A program made the translations under genes and the position numbers. A stretch of DNA of 64,000 nt. It comes from Pseudomonas syringae CC1557 (GTDB lineage Bacteria > Pseudomonadota > Gammaproteobacteria > Pseudomonadales > Pseudomonadaceae). Of this stretch, positions 35,622 to 45,071 are shown piece after piece; the first letter of the stretch is position 1, and each line of letters starts with the position of its first letter. The stretch spans positions 3,597,501 to 3,661,500 of the forward strand of contig NZ_CP007014.1 of the NCBI RefSeq assembly GCF_000452705.1, written 5' to 3'. A model generated the notes under the pieces. That model worked only from the letters and a program-made list of their open reading frames with translations, had not been told where the DNA came from and ran no database searches.

Positions 35622-37121
35622 TCACTGCGGGTAGCCGGGCTGCACGACATTGGGGTGCAGTATCCGGCCACCCGGCGCTGGAGCGTGAACGAATACCGCA
35701 TCACTGAGGCTGCCCGTTCGGCCGAGTGCCGCGCTCCAGTGCGCAGACTGATGAATGTAGCGCCAGCGCAGGATCTGCTCTTCCTCGCCCGTCAACGTAT
35801 AAGAGCCACCTCGCGCATAGTCGATCAGCTTGCGCGCAATCACCTCCAGTTCGGGAGGAAGCTGTAAGTGAGGCGCATGCGGAACGGGACCGAACGGCAC
35901 GCCCTCATCACAGGCCAGCGTATGCATGATCTGCAACGAAACCCGTGAAAGATGGCCAAAAACCTGCCGATGCATGCACACCGCAGCCACGATAACACCA
36001 GCACTGGAGAGCGTTTTTTTGCAGATATTGCGGCTGCTTGCGCATGACCGGACCTGCAACGACGCCTGACTGTCGAGCGGATCGATCCATTGACTGAAAT
36101 CCATTTTGGCCAACTCCACCTGCGCTTCCTGCCAGCAAGTCGCCGTTTCCGGAGGACTGCCACGCCGCACAGCGCTCATACGCGGGCGAGTCATTAATAC
36201 GTTTTCCTCCATCTGTGGCGGGTAACCACCACCGATATCGGAATGGGCCCCCGGCAAGGTTATTTCCTCAGGCCAGCCGGGCGTAATGCTATTGAGCGCA
36301 AAATTGCGTCGATTTTCATCACGCGCCACCAGATGCAGCACTTGCTGGGCGCATCCTGGCGGCAGATACAGGTTGACGCGTCGATTGCAGGCGTCACTCG
36401 TGTTGCCCAGATCCTTGACACTCCCGATGGCCGCAACGGTATCGAACAGCCCGATGACCTTGAGCACCACACTGTCGTTGCTCCAGATAAAGTTTTCGCT
36501 CAACCGCACTTTACGGCTACGGAGTATCGGCTCAAGCATGCCGATATCACGTTTGAGGATTTCGTTGACGAAATGTCTCGCCGACGCCGCACCACGGCTG
36601 AAGCCGAACACGTCAAATTCCAGCGCCCCCAGCACGCAATCCGGATTATCCCCGGGGAAGGTCTTGAGTAGCGCACCCAGCTTTCCAAACGCGTTTTCCA
36701 CCTTGGAAACCACACCCGTGACGCCACGACCAAAGCTCTGCCCCGGCCATACAGAATCACGCTCACCGGATGTCGTACCGGCACCGCTTATATAAATCGG
36801 GTAATAGATTCTCAAACCCTGCCCGTCATTGGCGGCGACCGGTTGATGACGATAAAGCGCCACCAGCAAGGCGATGTTACTTAGCTCATTGCTGTAACTA
36901 CTGCCCGGATCAGCATGTCGCCCGGCGCACTCCTTGATGTGCCTGCCTTCGTTGACTTCCAGCAATGCCCGGCAATCGGCGCCGATCTGACTGTTGACCC
37001 GATTATTACCGGTGCCGTCAAAAAATACGCCTATACGCGCGGTAACCTGCAAAGCTGCCACGCCCGAAAACGCGGCAGACTGTTTGACACTCCGTGTACT
37101 GTCCATAACTCTTCCGTCCAT
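35622..37121 (-). CDS. Tle1-like (DUF2235) phospholipase, putative type VI secretion effector
   Basis: A 499-residue alpha/beta hydrolase of the DUF2235/Tle1 family, T6SS antibacterial lipases that cleave membrane phospholipids. The opening block RIGVFFDGTGNN is family-typical. The catalytic triad can be placed: Ser175 in VFGFSRGAAS (GxSxG), Asp227 in IGLFDTVAAIG and His293 in GAHSDIGGGY. No signal peptide, as expected for a T6SS cargo. No vgrG, hcp, PAAR or recognisable immunity lipoprotein (Tli1, DUF3304) lies next to it. Start at 37121 (AAGGGCG upstream); a second ATG 15 bases downstream is possible. The upstream 240 bp are AT-rich. Confidence 0.82.
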   Translation of the reverse strand: MDGRVMDSTRSVKQSAAFSGVAALQVTARIGVFFDGTGNNRVNSQIGADCRALLEVNEGRHIKECAGRHADPGSSYSNELSNIALLVALYRHQPVAANDGQGLRIYYPIYISGAGTTSGERDSVWPGQSFGRGVTGVVSKVENAFGKLGALLKTFPGDNPDCVLGALEFDVFGFSRGAASARHFVNEILKRDIGMLEPILRSRKVRLSENFIWSNDSVVLKVIGLFDTVAAIGSVKDLGNTSDACNRRVNLYLPPGCAQQVLHLVARDENRRNFALNSITPGWPEEITLPGAHSDIGGGYPPQMEENVLMTRPRMSAVRRGSPPETATCWQEAQVELAKMDFSQWIDPLDSQASLQVRSCASSRNICKKTLSSAGVIVAAVCMHRQVFGHLSRVSLQIMHTLACDEGVPFGPVPHAPHLQLPPELEVIARKLIDYARGGSYTLTGEEEQILRWRYIHQSAHWSAALGRTGSLSDAVFVHAPAPGGRILHPNVVQPGYPQ

Positions 37122-37364
37122 TGAGGCGCCCTTGGCAAGGTCGCACTTAAATCAAAAATCAATACCAATGATTTAAGAGATTGCTCAACGTAAACAAACA
37201 GTCAAGTCATGCACAGTTATTCAGATTATTCCTACACACTACGCAGCACTATTTAAAATATTATATAAATAAATACCTACACACCATTGCGTATTTAACG
37301 TAAAGAAGATTGACTGTCCAAACACAACCAATCTTTCCGTTGTATGACAAATGCACTATTAAAA
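37122..37364. other. AT-rich gap between Tle1-like gene and chemoreceptor gene
   Basis: 243 bp, clearly richer in A and T than the rest of the window (long stretches such as AATATTATATAAATAAATAC). I find no gene. It must hold the promoter of the Tle1-like gene and the 3' end of the chemoreceptor transcript. The composition may mark transferred DNA or a site silenced by H-NS-like MvaT proteins. Confidence 0.5.
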
Positions 37365-38978
37365 CTAGTGGCTCGAACTGCCTTGAGGTTTGTAACCCAG
37401 GCGCAGACCACCCCAATGACGCCCCTTGACGATAATGGGCACTGACAGGTCATGCATCAGCTCTCCCGTGTCCCGCGTATAGGTCTGCAGCAGTACCGGT
37501 TGCTGATGGCTGCCGCAGCGAATACCGGTCCGGTCATCAAACTTGCGCTTGCTGCGATTGCGCGCATTGTCCACCGCTGCGTCCCCGGTCAGCGGCTGAT
37601 TGAACGCGCTGTTATGCGTAGGTACGTAACCTTGCTGGGTGCAGGCGATGGCAAACACCAGGCCTTCATGCCGTGCGAGCAACGGTTCTTGCAACGCCGG
37701 GAGTACCTGATCGGTGTAACGATCAAAGCGCGTGGTGAATCGGGTCGGTGAGGTATTCGCGACCGGTTTGTAATTGCGGTCGAACAGGTCATCCAGACTG
37801 ACGCGCCCCTGTTCGATATCGGCTTCGAACTTTTCGCCAATCAGCCGCGCACCTTCACGGGCCAGATCGTAAATCCGCTGATGGTAGTCATCCAGACCCA
37901 CCTCAGCCAGACGCTGACTGATAGTCTCGGCCTGCCCTTCCATCTGCACCGCAGCGCTGGCCAGTTGTCGGGTTTGCTCGTCGCTGACGGCCAGGTCGCT
38001 GCGCATGTGTTCGACGGCCTCGAACAGGCTCGCCAACTGGTCCTGATTGCTCTTGGCACCTTGGGATATTTCGCTGACCTGGCTCTCGACCTCGACCGCA
38101 AGGCGGGCAATGTTGCCGAGGTGCTCCCCGGTCAATTCGACCTGCTCGACACCAATGTCCAGGTCGGCAGACAACTGGCGGATCTGCTCAACGACCTGCA
38201 CAGTGCGCTGCTGGATATCGGCCACCATCTGCCCGACTTCCCCGGTAGCACTCGCGGTCCGGCCGGCAAGCCCGCGCACTTCATCAGCCACCACGGCAAA
38301 ACCACGCCCGTGTTCGCCGGCGCGGGCAGCCTCGATGGCTGCGTTGAGCGCCAGCAGGTTGGTCTGACTGGCAATCGACTGGATCACCATGGTCACCCGC
38401 TGGATCTCCTCACTGCGCTGGCTGAGCGCCTCGATCAGCTCCCGACTGGTGACTGCCCGATTACTCAACTGGTGCATCCGCTCGATGGACTCATTCAATG
38501 CGCCACTGCCCGCCTCGCTACGCGCCCTCGCCTCGCTGGCGGCCACCAGCGCCTGCTGGCTGAGCTGGGCGGTCTGCTGCTCGGTAGTGATCATCAGCTC
38601 GGCGCTGCTGACCACCTGCTCGGCAGCACCGAGCTGCGATTGCACACGGCCTGCCAGCTGACGCACAGAAAACGCTACCTGGGCGGCCGACAGCGCGTTG
38701 TGGCTGGTGGTGCGGGAGAGGTCACGGGTGAGACGGGTTATGTCGGCGTCTACCGACTCGGCCGACACTGCCGCAGGGCCAGGGAGCAACCATCGCGGCA
38801 GCCAGATCAACAGCAATGTGCAAGGCACAACAACATAGAGGGATATCCCGCTGACCGTCATCGCGGCCAGTAACAGGCACAACGCAACACTTTGTACCGC
38901 TGGCACCCACCACTTCAATGCGGTACCTGGCGCACTGGCCAGCGGCAATCCAGCTGCCATGGAAAGGTTCTCGGCCAT
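37365..38978 (-). CDS. Methyl-accepting chemotaxis protein with C-terminal sensor domain
   Basis: A 537-residue chemoreceptor of unusual layout. Two adjacent hydrophobic segments (about residues 20-70) leave almost no periplasmic loop. The cytoplasmic signalling domain follows (about 85-360), with the hairpin tip [32 protein letters not shown] (seen as two blocks). After it comes a separate domain of about 160 residues (375-537, [21 protein letters not shown] ... [12 protein letters not shown]) that looks like a cytoplasmic Cache-like sensor. The signal would be sensed inside the cell. GGYNP-type or NWETF-like CheR tethers are absent. Signal unknown. Confidence 0.82.
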   Translation of the reverse strand: MAENLSMAAGLPLASAPGTALKWWVPAVQSVALCLLLAAMTVSGISLYVVVPCTLLLIWLPRWLLPGPAAVSAESVDADITRLTRDLSRTTSHNALSAAQVAFSVRQLAGRVQSQLGAAEQVVSSAELMITTEQQTAQLSQQALVAASEARARSEAGSGALNESIERMHQLSNRAVTSRELIEALSQRSEEIQRVTMVIQSIASQTNLLALNAAIEAARAGEHGRGFAVVADEVRGLAGRTASATGEVGQMVADIQQRTVQVVEQIRQLSADLDIGVEQVELTGEHLGNIARLAVEVESQVSEISQGAKSNQDQLASLFEAVEHMRSDLAVSDEQTRQLASAAVQMEGQAETISQRLAEVGLDDYHQRIYDLAREGARLIGEKFEADIEQGRVSLDDLFDRNYKPVANTSPTRFTTRFDRYTDQVLPALQEPLLARHEGLVFAIACTQQGYVPTHNSAFNQPLTGDAAVDNARNRSKRKFDDRTGIRCGSHQQPVLLQTYTRDTGELMHDLSVPIIVKGRHWGGLRLGYKPQGSSSH

Positions 38979-39161
38979 GTTGCGTTACCCCGTCTGTATT
39001 TATCGTTATTGCACCTATTAAACGTCAGATAACGGCGATGTGCCATGCGCTAATGGTATTAGCGATCAGCGTTGCTGATTTCGATAAATCTCAGGCACAA
39101 CAAAACCGGGAGGCAATTACTCGCCTCCCGGTCTGGTCACTCAGCCCCTGTTGCCTGGAAA

Positions 39162-39566
39162 TCAGGCCTGGCGCTGGTGCTTGTCGATCTGCTCGTGGCG
39201 CTCTTGCGCTTCGATGCAGTACTTGGTGGTCGGGCTGATCAGCAGGCGTTTCAGGCCGATTGGCTCACCACTGTCATCACACCAGCCAAACGTATCATCG
39301 GCAATGCGCGACAGGGCCATTTCCAGTTGAGGCAGCATACGCTGATCGCGATCGATCACGTTCACCAACCAGTGACGCTCTTCTTCAACCGACGCAGCGT
39401 CGGCCGGATCGGCAGGCGTGTCCAGGCTTTCGATAGCAATGCGGCTTTGCTCGATTCGCTCGTGGATCTCGACCTTCATGCCCTGCAACAGCTCGACGAA
39501 GAAAGCTTGCTGCTCGGCGTTCATGTAGTCATCGGCCGGCATGGCCAGCAACTTTTCCTTTGTCAT
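39162..39566 (-). CDS. DksA-family protein without zinc finger (DksA2-like)
   Basis: A 134-residue RNA-polymerase secondary-channel factor of the DksA/TraR family. The coiled-coil tip DPADAAS (residues about 53-59) keeps the two Asp and Ala needed for activity. The globular end would normally have four zinc Cys; here the positions are Cys96, Ser99, Cys117 and Ala120 (WCDDSG and YCIEAQ), so only two remain and a zinc site is unlikely. P. aeruginosa DksA2 is a known zinc-independent paralogue that replaces DksA in zinc starvation under Zur control. This gene probably plays the same part. Start at 39566 has AGAGAAATAA upstream. Confidence 0.85.
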   Translation of the reverse strand: MTKEKLLAMPADDYMNAEQQAFFVELLQGMKVEIHERIEQSRIAIESLDTPADPADAASVEEERHWLVNVIDRDQRMLPQLEMALSRIADDTFGWCDDSGEPIGLKRLLISPTTKYCIEAQERHEQIDKHQRQA

Positions 39567-39796
39567 TTATTTCTCTATAAAAAAACGTGCATTGAGGAGC
39601 GGCTTGACGTTGTCGTAAAGCCAATAATCTCCAAGCGCCACCTGGCACTCAATTTACGAGGGGCGGCAGTCTAAGGCCGGCTTGCAGGCTCGGCAACACA
39701 AATTGAAGGGTTTTCGTACAACAATCACAGTAAAACCCCTTGGAACGCGGTTATAAAACCCACTCACGTGCGGCGTGATGAGGGTCTGACCGATGT

Positions 39797-39812
39797 GGAA
39801 CCGATCGGTTCC
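39797..39812. promoter_or_regulatory. Perfect 16-bp palindrome, candidate operator
   Basis: GGAACCGATCGGTTCC is its own reverse complement. It is 230 bp upstream of the DksA-like start and just downstream of the transporter terminator. Which protein binds it, if any, is unknown. Confidence 0.35.
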
Positions 39813-39840
39813 TGCAAGTTTCCCGCAATATGAAACGCAC

Positions 39841-39860
39841 AAAAGGGCCTTATAAGGCCC
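39841..39860 (-). terminator. Rho-independent terminator of the inositol transporter operon
   Basis: Minus strand GGGCCTTATAAGGCCC followed directly by TTTT, 20 bp after the permease stop codon. Confidence 0.75.
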
Positions 39861-39880
39861 CTTGTGTCACGTGTATCGAC

Positions 39881-40906
39881 TCAGCGCTTGGTCTTGCGCT
39901 TGTTGCGATATTGATCGATTACCACTGCAACTACAATGATCAAGCCCTTGATGATGTCCTGCACATAGGCATCCACCCCGATAAAGGTAAAACCGCTGGC
40001 CATCACCCCAAGGATCAGCGCACCGATCACCGTGCCGGTGATTCGTCCTACACCACCCGCAAGGCTGGTGCCGCCAATCACTGCAGCAGCGATGGCGTCC
40101 AGTTCATAGGACATGCCCATCCCGGCCTGACCGGTGGCGGCGCGTGCCGAAGCGACCACCCCTGCCAGCCCGGCGAGCAGCCCGGCAATGCTGTAGACAA
40201 TGACCAGATGGCGCTTGACGTTGATCCCCGAGGTGCGTGCAGCCTGCATGTTGCCGCCGATGGCGTAAGTGTATTTGCCATATTTGGTGTAGCGCAGGGC
40301 AATGTGAAAGATAACCGCCACCACGAGAAAGATGATCACCGGCATCGCACCCTGACCAATTGCGGTGTAAGAATCAGAAAGCATGCTGACCGGCTGGCCT
40401 TCGGTGTAGAAGCGTGCCAGGCCGCGCGCAGACACCATCATGCCCAGCGTCGCGATGAATGGCGGGATGCCGGTGATGGCGATGATGCTGCCGTTGATAG
40501 CGCCGGCCAGCAGCCCGACGCCCAGCCCCACCACCACCGGAATCCATACGGGCAGATCGGTCAGTGAAGGGAACACGGCACGGGAATAGTCCGAGGTTTG
40601 CGCCAGGCTGGCAGCGATCATGGCCGACAACGCCAGAACCGAACCTGATGACAGGTCAATGCCCGTCGTGATGATCACCTGAGTCACGCCGATGGCCAAC
40701 ATCCCGATGATCGACACCTGAAGGATCATCAGCACCAGACGCTGCGAATTAAGCAGAAAACTCTGATCGCGCATGACCCAGCCCAACAGCTCAAACACCA
40801 GGCCGATGCCGATCAGCACCAGAAAAATGCTCAGCTCGGTGGGCAGCCGCCGTTTGCTTCTGGTCGGCGCAAGTGCCGGTTTGTTTTGCAAAATCGCGTT
40901 GCTCAT
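39881..40906 (-). CDS. Inositol/sugar ABC transporter permease (RbsC family)
   Basis: A 341-residue inner-membrane permease with eight to ten transmembrane segments. Family blocks are VTQVIITTGIDLSSGSVLAL (periplasmic end of TM2-3), GIPPFIATLGMM and YAIGGNMQAARTSGINVKRH, the last containing the EAA-like loop that contacts the ATPase. It belongs to the CUT2 class, which uses one permease gene and a fused two-domain ATPase, as found here. Last gene of the transporter operon; a terminator follows. Confidence 0.88.
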   Translation of the reverse strand: MSNAILQNKPALAPTRSKRRLPTELSIFLVLIGIGLVFELLGWVMRDQSFLLNSQRLVLMILQVSIIGMLAIGVTQVIITTGIDLSSGSVLALSAMIAASLAQTSDYSRAVFPSLTDLPVWIPVVVGLGVGLLAGAINGSIIAITGIPPFIATLGMMVSARGLARFYTEGQPVSMLSDSYTAIGQGAMPVIIFLVVAVIFHIALRYTKYGKYTYAIGGNMQAARTSGINVKRHLVIVYSIAGLLAGLAGVVASARAATGQAGMGMSYELDAIAAAVIGGTSLAGGVGRITGTVIGALILGVMASGFTFIGVDAYVQDIIKGLIIVVAVVIDQYRNKRKTKR

Positions 40907-40966
40907 GTTCGTAACCCTCTTGTTCTTTTTTTACGAGTTCCATTTACCGAACTGCGTGCTGCGCAC

Positions 40967-42514
40967 TCAATGAACCCGGTGACCGGAGGCAAGGTGCATG
41001 ACTTTTTCCTGGGTCGCCTCGCTGCGGTCGAGGATGCCCATCATTTCGCCTTCGTGCATAACCATGACCCGGTCGCTCATGCCGAGCACTTCGGGCAGTT
41101 CCGAAGAGATCATGATGACGGCCATGCCTTCGCTGGCCAGCAGCGAGATCAACCGATAGATTTCTACCTTGGCACCCACGTCGATGCCGCGCGTGGGCTC
41201 GTCGAGAATCAGCACCCGCGGGTTGGTCATCAGCCAGCGCGCCAGCAGGGCTTTTTGCTGATTGCCGCCCGACAGCGTGTCGATGCACTGCTCCAGTGAC
41301 GGCGTCTTGACCCGGAGTTTCTTGCACATGTCTTCGCACAGGGCGCGCAGGGCCTTCTGTTGCACGAAGCCATTCCCCGCGTAGTTGGCCAGCACCGCCA
41401 TTTCCATGTTTTCCATCACCGACAGACACGGAAACAGGCCAGTCAGCTTGCGGTCTTCGGTGAGCAATGCAAACCCCAGCTCGATGGCCTGGTGCGGATC
41501 GCCGATGCGTACCGGCTTGCCGTCGAAGTGAATCTCGCCGCTGTCACTGGGCGTGATGCCGAACAAAGTCTCGGCGACGTTGGTACGGCCTGACCCCATC
41601 AGGCCGGCAATGCCCAGAACTTCCCCGGCGCGCAGGTCGAACGACACGTCCTTGAAAATACCGCGCAGACTCAGATCGCGAACTGACAGCAGCACATCAC
41701 CCGCCGGTTTGTCGCGCTGCGGAAACAACTGGGTCAGCTCGCGGCCGACCATCATTGAAATAAGGCTGTCGCCGTCCAGACTGTCAGCGCGCTGCAAGCC
41801 GATGTAAGCGCCATCGCGAAACACTGCCACTTCATCGGCGATCTCGAAGACTTCGTTCATCTTGTGGGTGATGTAGATGATGCCTTTACCCTGAGCACGC
41901 AGGTCCCCAATGATCGAAAACAGGTGTGCGACCTCGGTTTCGGTAATCGCCGAGGTCGGCTCATCCATGATCAGCACATCGGAATCGTAGGAAACGGCCT
42001 TGGCGATCTCCACCATCTGCCGCTCGGCGATGCTCAGGTTGCCGACCAGCTCTTCGGGATCAAGCCTGATGCGCAAGCGCTCCAACAGCTCGGCTGTACA
42101 GCGGTGCATTTCCCGATGATCAACCATGTGCAGTCCATTGAGCTGCTCGCGGCCGATCCAGATGTTCTCGGCAATGCTCATGAACGGCATCAGGTTCAGC
42201 TCCTGATGAATCATGGCAATACCGGCCTGCAAGGCTGAAAGCGGTGTTTCAAAGCGCACCGGCTTGCCGCGCAAACGAATTTCACCCGCGTCGGGCTGAT
42301 AAATGCCTGCGATGATTTTCATTAACGTCGACTTCCCGGCCCCGTTCTCGCCCATCAGCGCCAGTACGCTGCCCGGACGCACACGAAGCTGAACATCATC
42401 GAGCGCGACCACGCCCGGAAAACCTTTGCTGATATGGCTGATTTCCAGCAAATAAGGAGACTGGGTATCTACATCACGTTGTGCGGGCGGGTGGGCAGTG
42501 GCAGAAGCGGACAT
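40967..42514 (-). CDS. Inositol/sugar ABC transporter ATP-binding protein (RbsA/CUT2 type)
   Basis: A 515-residue protein with two tandem ATPase domains. Domain 1 has Walker [10 protein letters not shown], signature [16 protein letters not shown] and Walker [12 protein letters not shown]. Domain 2 has a degenerate Walker A (GLMGSGRTN), signature [17 protein letters not shown] and Walker [15 protein letters not shown]. The degenerate second Walker A is normal for CUT2 ATPases. The ATG at 42514 is preferred because GAGGAG lies nine bases upstream; GTG at 42520 is possible. It lies 60 bp upstream of the permease gene. Confidence 0.9.
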   Translation of the reverse strand: MSASATAHPPAQRDVDTQSPYLLEISHISKGFPGVVALDDVQLRVRPGSVLALMGENGAGKSTLMKIIAGIYQPDAGEIRLRGKPVRFETPLSALQAGIAMIHQELNLMPFMSIAENIWIGREQLNGLHMVDHREMHRCTAELLERLRIRLDPEELVGNLSIAERQMVEIAKAVSYDSDVLIMDEPTSAITETEVAHLFSIIGDLRAQGKGIIYITHKMNEVFEIADEVAVFRDGAYIGLQRADSLDGDSLISMMVGRELTQLFPQRDKPAGDVLLSVRDLSLRGIFKDVSFDLRAGEVLGIAGLMGSGRTNVAETLFGITPSDSGEIHFDGKPVRIGDPHQAIELGFALLTEDRKLTGLFPCLSVMENMEMAVLANYAGNGFVQQKALRALCEDMCKKLRVKTPSLEQCIDTLSGGNQQKALLARWLMTNPRVLILDEPTRGIDVGAKVEIYRLISLLASEGMAVIMISSELPEVLGMSDRVMVMHEGEMMGILDRSEATQEKVMHLASGHRVH

Positions 42515-42582
42515 GATCACAAACTCCTCAAGCGGCAGGCATGGGGAAGATCGCGGGATCCTCCCTGGCCTGTCGACTGTTG

Positions 42583-43512
42583 TTATTTGAACGTGGCGAC
42601 ATTTTCAGGTGTGATCAGGCGGTAAGGGATGACGATTGCCTGAGGCTCGACCTTCTCTTTCTTGGCCAGCTTCACAGCTGCATCGATCGCCCCGTCGGCC
42701 TGCCCCTTGGCATCCTGATAAACCGATACGGCCAGTTCGCCTTTGGTGACCGCGTTGAGGCCATCGGGTGTACCGTCTACACCGGCAACAAATACCGTGC
42801 CTTTATCAACACCGGCCTGCTTGAGCGCCATCGCGGCGCCGATGGCCATTTCGTCGTTGTTAGCGAGAACCGCATTGAATTTTCGACCTTGAGTCAGCCA
42901 GTCGTTGGTCAGGTCCATGCCTTTCTGGCGCAGCCATGTGCCGGTCTGCTCCTGATCGATCTTGATGCCAGGGTACTTGGCCAACACCTCTTTGACGCCC
43001 TTGGTGCGGTTTTGCGTGGAGTTGTTGGCCAGGTCACCCAACAGGATCATGACGCTGCCCTTGCCGCCCATCTTGTCGGCGATGTACTGCGCCTGCATCC
43101 GGCCTGCCTCAGTATCGTCCGAGGTCACGGTGGCAACGCCTTCAGGCAGTTTCGCTTCATCCGGGCGGCGGTTGACGTAAACCAGCGGGATACCGGCGGC
43201 AACGGCCTCCTTGGTGATCCGGGCGGTGGCAGCAGTGTCCACCGGATTGACGATGAGAGCGTCGACTTTCTTGTTGATGAGCTCCTTGACCTGATCGATC
43301 TGTTTATTGACGTCGGCCCGGGCGTCTACAAACTGCAGCGTCACGCCGTCAGGCATGCCCTTGGCCTTCGCTCCCATGTCCTGACGCAGGTAGGTCAACC
43401 AGGTGTCATCGAACTGCGACATGGCCACGCCGATCTTGATATCGGCCAACGCGGCACCGCTGCCCAGCATCAGCGCCATGGCCAGTGAGGTCAAAACAGT
43501 CTTGGTCTTCAT
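42583..43512 (-). CDS. Inositol/sugar ABC transporter periplasmic binding protein
   Basis: A 309-residue periplasmic protein of the Peripla_BP_4 class. Signal peptide: residues 1-23 ([22 protein letters not shown]). The mature protein begins [20 protein letters not shown] and includes [38 protein letters not shown] and [13 protein letters not shown], matching myo-inositol binding proteins of the IbpA type as well as ribose-type proteins. Inositol is inferred from the neighbouring catabolic operon. Start follows TTGGAGACAGATCCTC. A small open frame and a 20-bp palindrome lie upstream. Confidence 0.88.
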   Translation of the reverse strand: MKTKTVLTSLAMALMLGSGAALADIKIGVAMSQFDDTWLTYLRQDMGAKAKGMPDGVTLQFVDARADVNKQIDQVKELINKKVDALIVNPVDTAATARITKEAVAAGIPLVYVNRRPDEAKLPEGVATVTSDDTEAGRMQAQYIADKMGGKGSVMILLGDLANNSTQNRTKGVKEVLAKYPGIKIDQEQTGTWLRQKGMDLTNDWLTQGRKFNAVLANNDEMAIGAAMALKQAGVDKGTVFVAGVDGTPDGLNAVTKGELAVSVYQDAKGQADGAIDAAVKLAKKEKVEPQAIVIPYRLITPENVATFK

Positions 43513-43575
43513 GAGGATCTGTCTCCAAATTCTTGTTGTTGTTCGGATTGGGTAAAGACGTGGCGATCAGGTGGA

Positions 43576-43746
43576 TCATTGGTGCAGGCGAATCCCGGTG
43601 GCGCCGGGAATGCAGAACAGTTGCGCGTCCTTGTGGCGCACGCACATACCGTAAGCGACGACGGTAAGAAATCGCTCCATGAGCCGGATCCAGAATGACG
43701 GGGTGACAGAATGCTTGGCGGTCAGGCCAGAGGTAGGGGTTTTCAT
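43576..43746 (-). CDS. Possible 56-residue small protein at the head of the transporter operon
   Basis: Open frame of 57 codons on the same strand as the transporter genes, ending 63 bp before the binding-protein start. It begins MKTPTSGLTAKHSVTPSFW, contains a hydrophobic stretch RFLTVVAYGMCV, and ends GATGIRLHQ. AGGTAC lies about eight bases before the ATG, and codons mostly end in G or C like the neighbours. It lies downstream of the 43852 palindrome, so the same transcript should carry it. I do not recognise a family; it could be a leader peptide or chance. Confidence 0.4.
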   Translation of the reverse strand: MKTPTSGLTAKHSVTPSFWIRLMERFLTVVAYGMCVRHKDAQLFCIPGATGIRLHQ

Positions 43747-43851
43747 CGACAGTACCTATCTTTTGTTTTGTTTTTGTTGGCTTGCTTCCCGTGGCCTGAA
43801 AATGATTTCAACGCCCGGTGATTCGATAGTCGGTAACCTGAAAACGACTCT

Positions 43852-43871
43852 ATTGGAAAATATTTTCCAAT
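43852..43871. promoter_or_regulatory. 20-bp perfect palindrome, candidate inositol-regulator operator
   Basis: ATTGGAAAATATTTTCCAAT is exactly self-complementary. Its core GGAA-N6-TTCC resembles GGAA-N6-TTCT between iolC and the RpiR gene (55288-55301). RpiR-family repressors bind such dyads, so this is a good candidate operator for the transporter. Confidence 0.6.
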
Positions 43872-43929
43872 TCAACTCATTTTAGAATTTTATTCCATTT
43901 CATTTTTTGTCGTTTGCAGAGATGCAGAA

Positions 43930-43954
43930 GCCCGACGCTTGCGAGGCGTTGGGC
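43930..43954 (-). terminator. Terminator-like hairpin after the inositol catabolic operon
   Basis: GCCCAACGC / GCGTCGGGC on the minus strand (one wobble pair, 7-base loop), 40 bp after the last catabolic stop codon. The T tract is weak. Confidence 0.5.
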
Positions 43955-43993
43955 CGTGATGGATAGGTGTACCGCCTCGGGTCAAATATGCAT

Positions 43994-45013
43994 CTACATC
44001 ACCACAACCCGCCCTTCCTTTGCGCTCAGGCGCGCAGCGTCCATGACCTGCGCTGACGCTATCGCCTCGTGAGGGTTGACCGGGTTGGTGCCCTGCTCGT
44101 CCACGGCACATTGCAGTTGCCGGTAGAATTCAAGCCAGCAGCCGCGCTCCGAAGGCACTCGCTCACGGTGGTCGCCGTGCTCGAACCAGCCCCAGCGCCG
44201 GTGCTCTTCGACGCCCCAGCGTTCGCCCTCGGAGCGTGGCGTGAGGCCCGCAAATGCCGCTTCTTCCTGACCGTCGAGGCCGTCGACGCTGTAACAGCCT
44301 TGCGAGCCACTGACCCGGAAGCGCGGTCTGGGGGTGTTTTGCAGACAACTGCCGGACAGGTGCGAAACCACGCCATTGGCATGGGTCAACGCGACGAAAA
44401 ACGTGTGATCCAGCTCGTCGTCCCGGGTGGCGAAGCGCAATTCGGCATACACCCGCTCGACCGGCCCGAACAGCACCAGCGCCTGATCAACCAGATGGCT
44501 GCCCAGATCACGCAGCATTCCCCCACCGCTGGCCTTGCCGACGGACCGGGGCGAGTAGCGTTCGATGCTCGACTCGAAGCGGCTGACGTCACCCAATACC
44601 TGGTTATCGATCAGCTTGCGCAACGTCAGGAAGTCGGAATCCCAGCGCCGATTCTGATAAACACTGAGCAGTACGCCGCGTCTCTCGGCCGCTTCTACCA
44701 GCTCACGCGCGTGCGCAGCGTCACTGGCGAAGGGCTTGTCGCTGACCACTCCGACGCCCAGCTCAATGGCCTCCAGAATCAGCGCCCGCCGAGAAGCCAG
44801 CGGAGTGGAAATGACCACCACATCGACCCCTGCGGCAACCAGTTCAGCCAGCGTGTCGAAGGTCGGCAGGCCAGGAAGATCTTTGGCCACTTCCTGCTTG
44901 CGCTCAGGTGAGCGGGTCACCACACCGACAAATGTAGCACCGGGCAAACTTGAAATAAGCGTCGCATGAAAGTAACGCCCCCCTTTGCCATAGCCCACCA
45001 GCCCTGCTCGCAT
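43994..45013 (-). CDS. Gfo/Idh/MocA-family oxidoreductase
   Basis: A 339-residue NAD(P)-dependent dehydrogenase. The Rossmann start GLVGYGKGGRYFHATLI is followed by the family motif VVSDKPFA (the EKP-type catalytic Lys, here DKP) and GGGMLRDLGSHLVDQALVLFG with the active-site Asp and His. It is the last gene of the inositol catabolic operon and a second dehydrogenase beside iolG. It may oxidise another isomer (scyllo- or D-chiro-inositol) or a derived keto compound. Start at 45013 follows AGGAGATAGAC. It lies 58 bp after a TIM-barrel gene. Confidence 0.85.
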   Translation of the reverse strand: MRAGLVGYGKGGRYFHATLISSLPGATFVGVVTRSPERKQEVAKDLPGLPTFDTLAELVAAGVDVVVISTPLASRRALILEAIELGVGVVSDKPFASDAAHARELVEAAERRGVLLSVYQNRRWDSDFLTLRKLIDNQVLGDVSRFESSIERYSPRSVGKASGGGMLRDLGSHLVDQALVLFGPVERVYAELRFATRDDELDHTFFVALTHANGVVSHLSGSCLQNTPRPRFRVSGSQGCYSVDGLDGQEEAAFAGLTPRSEGERWGVEEHRRWGWFEHGDHRERVPSERGCWLEFYRQLQCAVDEQGTNPVNPHEAIASAQVMDAARLSAKEGRVVVM

Positions 45014-45071
45014 GTCTATCTCCTGTGGTCCATGAGCCTCGGCCGCCATGCAGCCGCTTGATACCACTGTA

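Larger units (their letters stand above)
39567..39880. other. 314-bp intergenic region: DksA-like promoter and transporter terminator
   Basis: Contains a perfect 16-bp palindrome GGAACCGATCGGTTCC (39797-39812), a near-palindrome GGTTATAAAACC (39749-39760) that is only a weak candidate for a Zur site, and the terminator of the inositol transporter operon (39841-39860). No gene is seen. Confidence 0.5.
43513..43993. other. 481-bp region upstream of the inositol transporter
   Basis: Holds the small open frame at 43576-43746, AT-rich promoter sequence, the palindrome at 43852-43871, a weaker related site AGAATTTTATTCC (43884-43896) and the terminator hairpin of the catabolic operon (43930-43954). 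Confidence 0.6.

Noticed and set aside
39749..39760. GGTTATAAAACC as a Zur box for the DksA-like gene
   Set aside because: It matches only part of the Zur consensus and is not a perfect dyad; kept as a note only.
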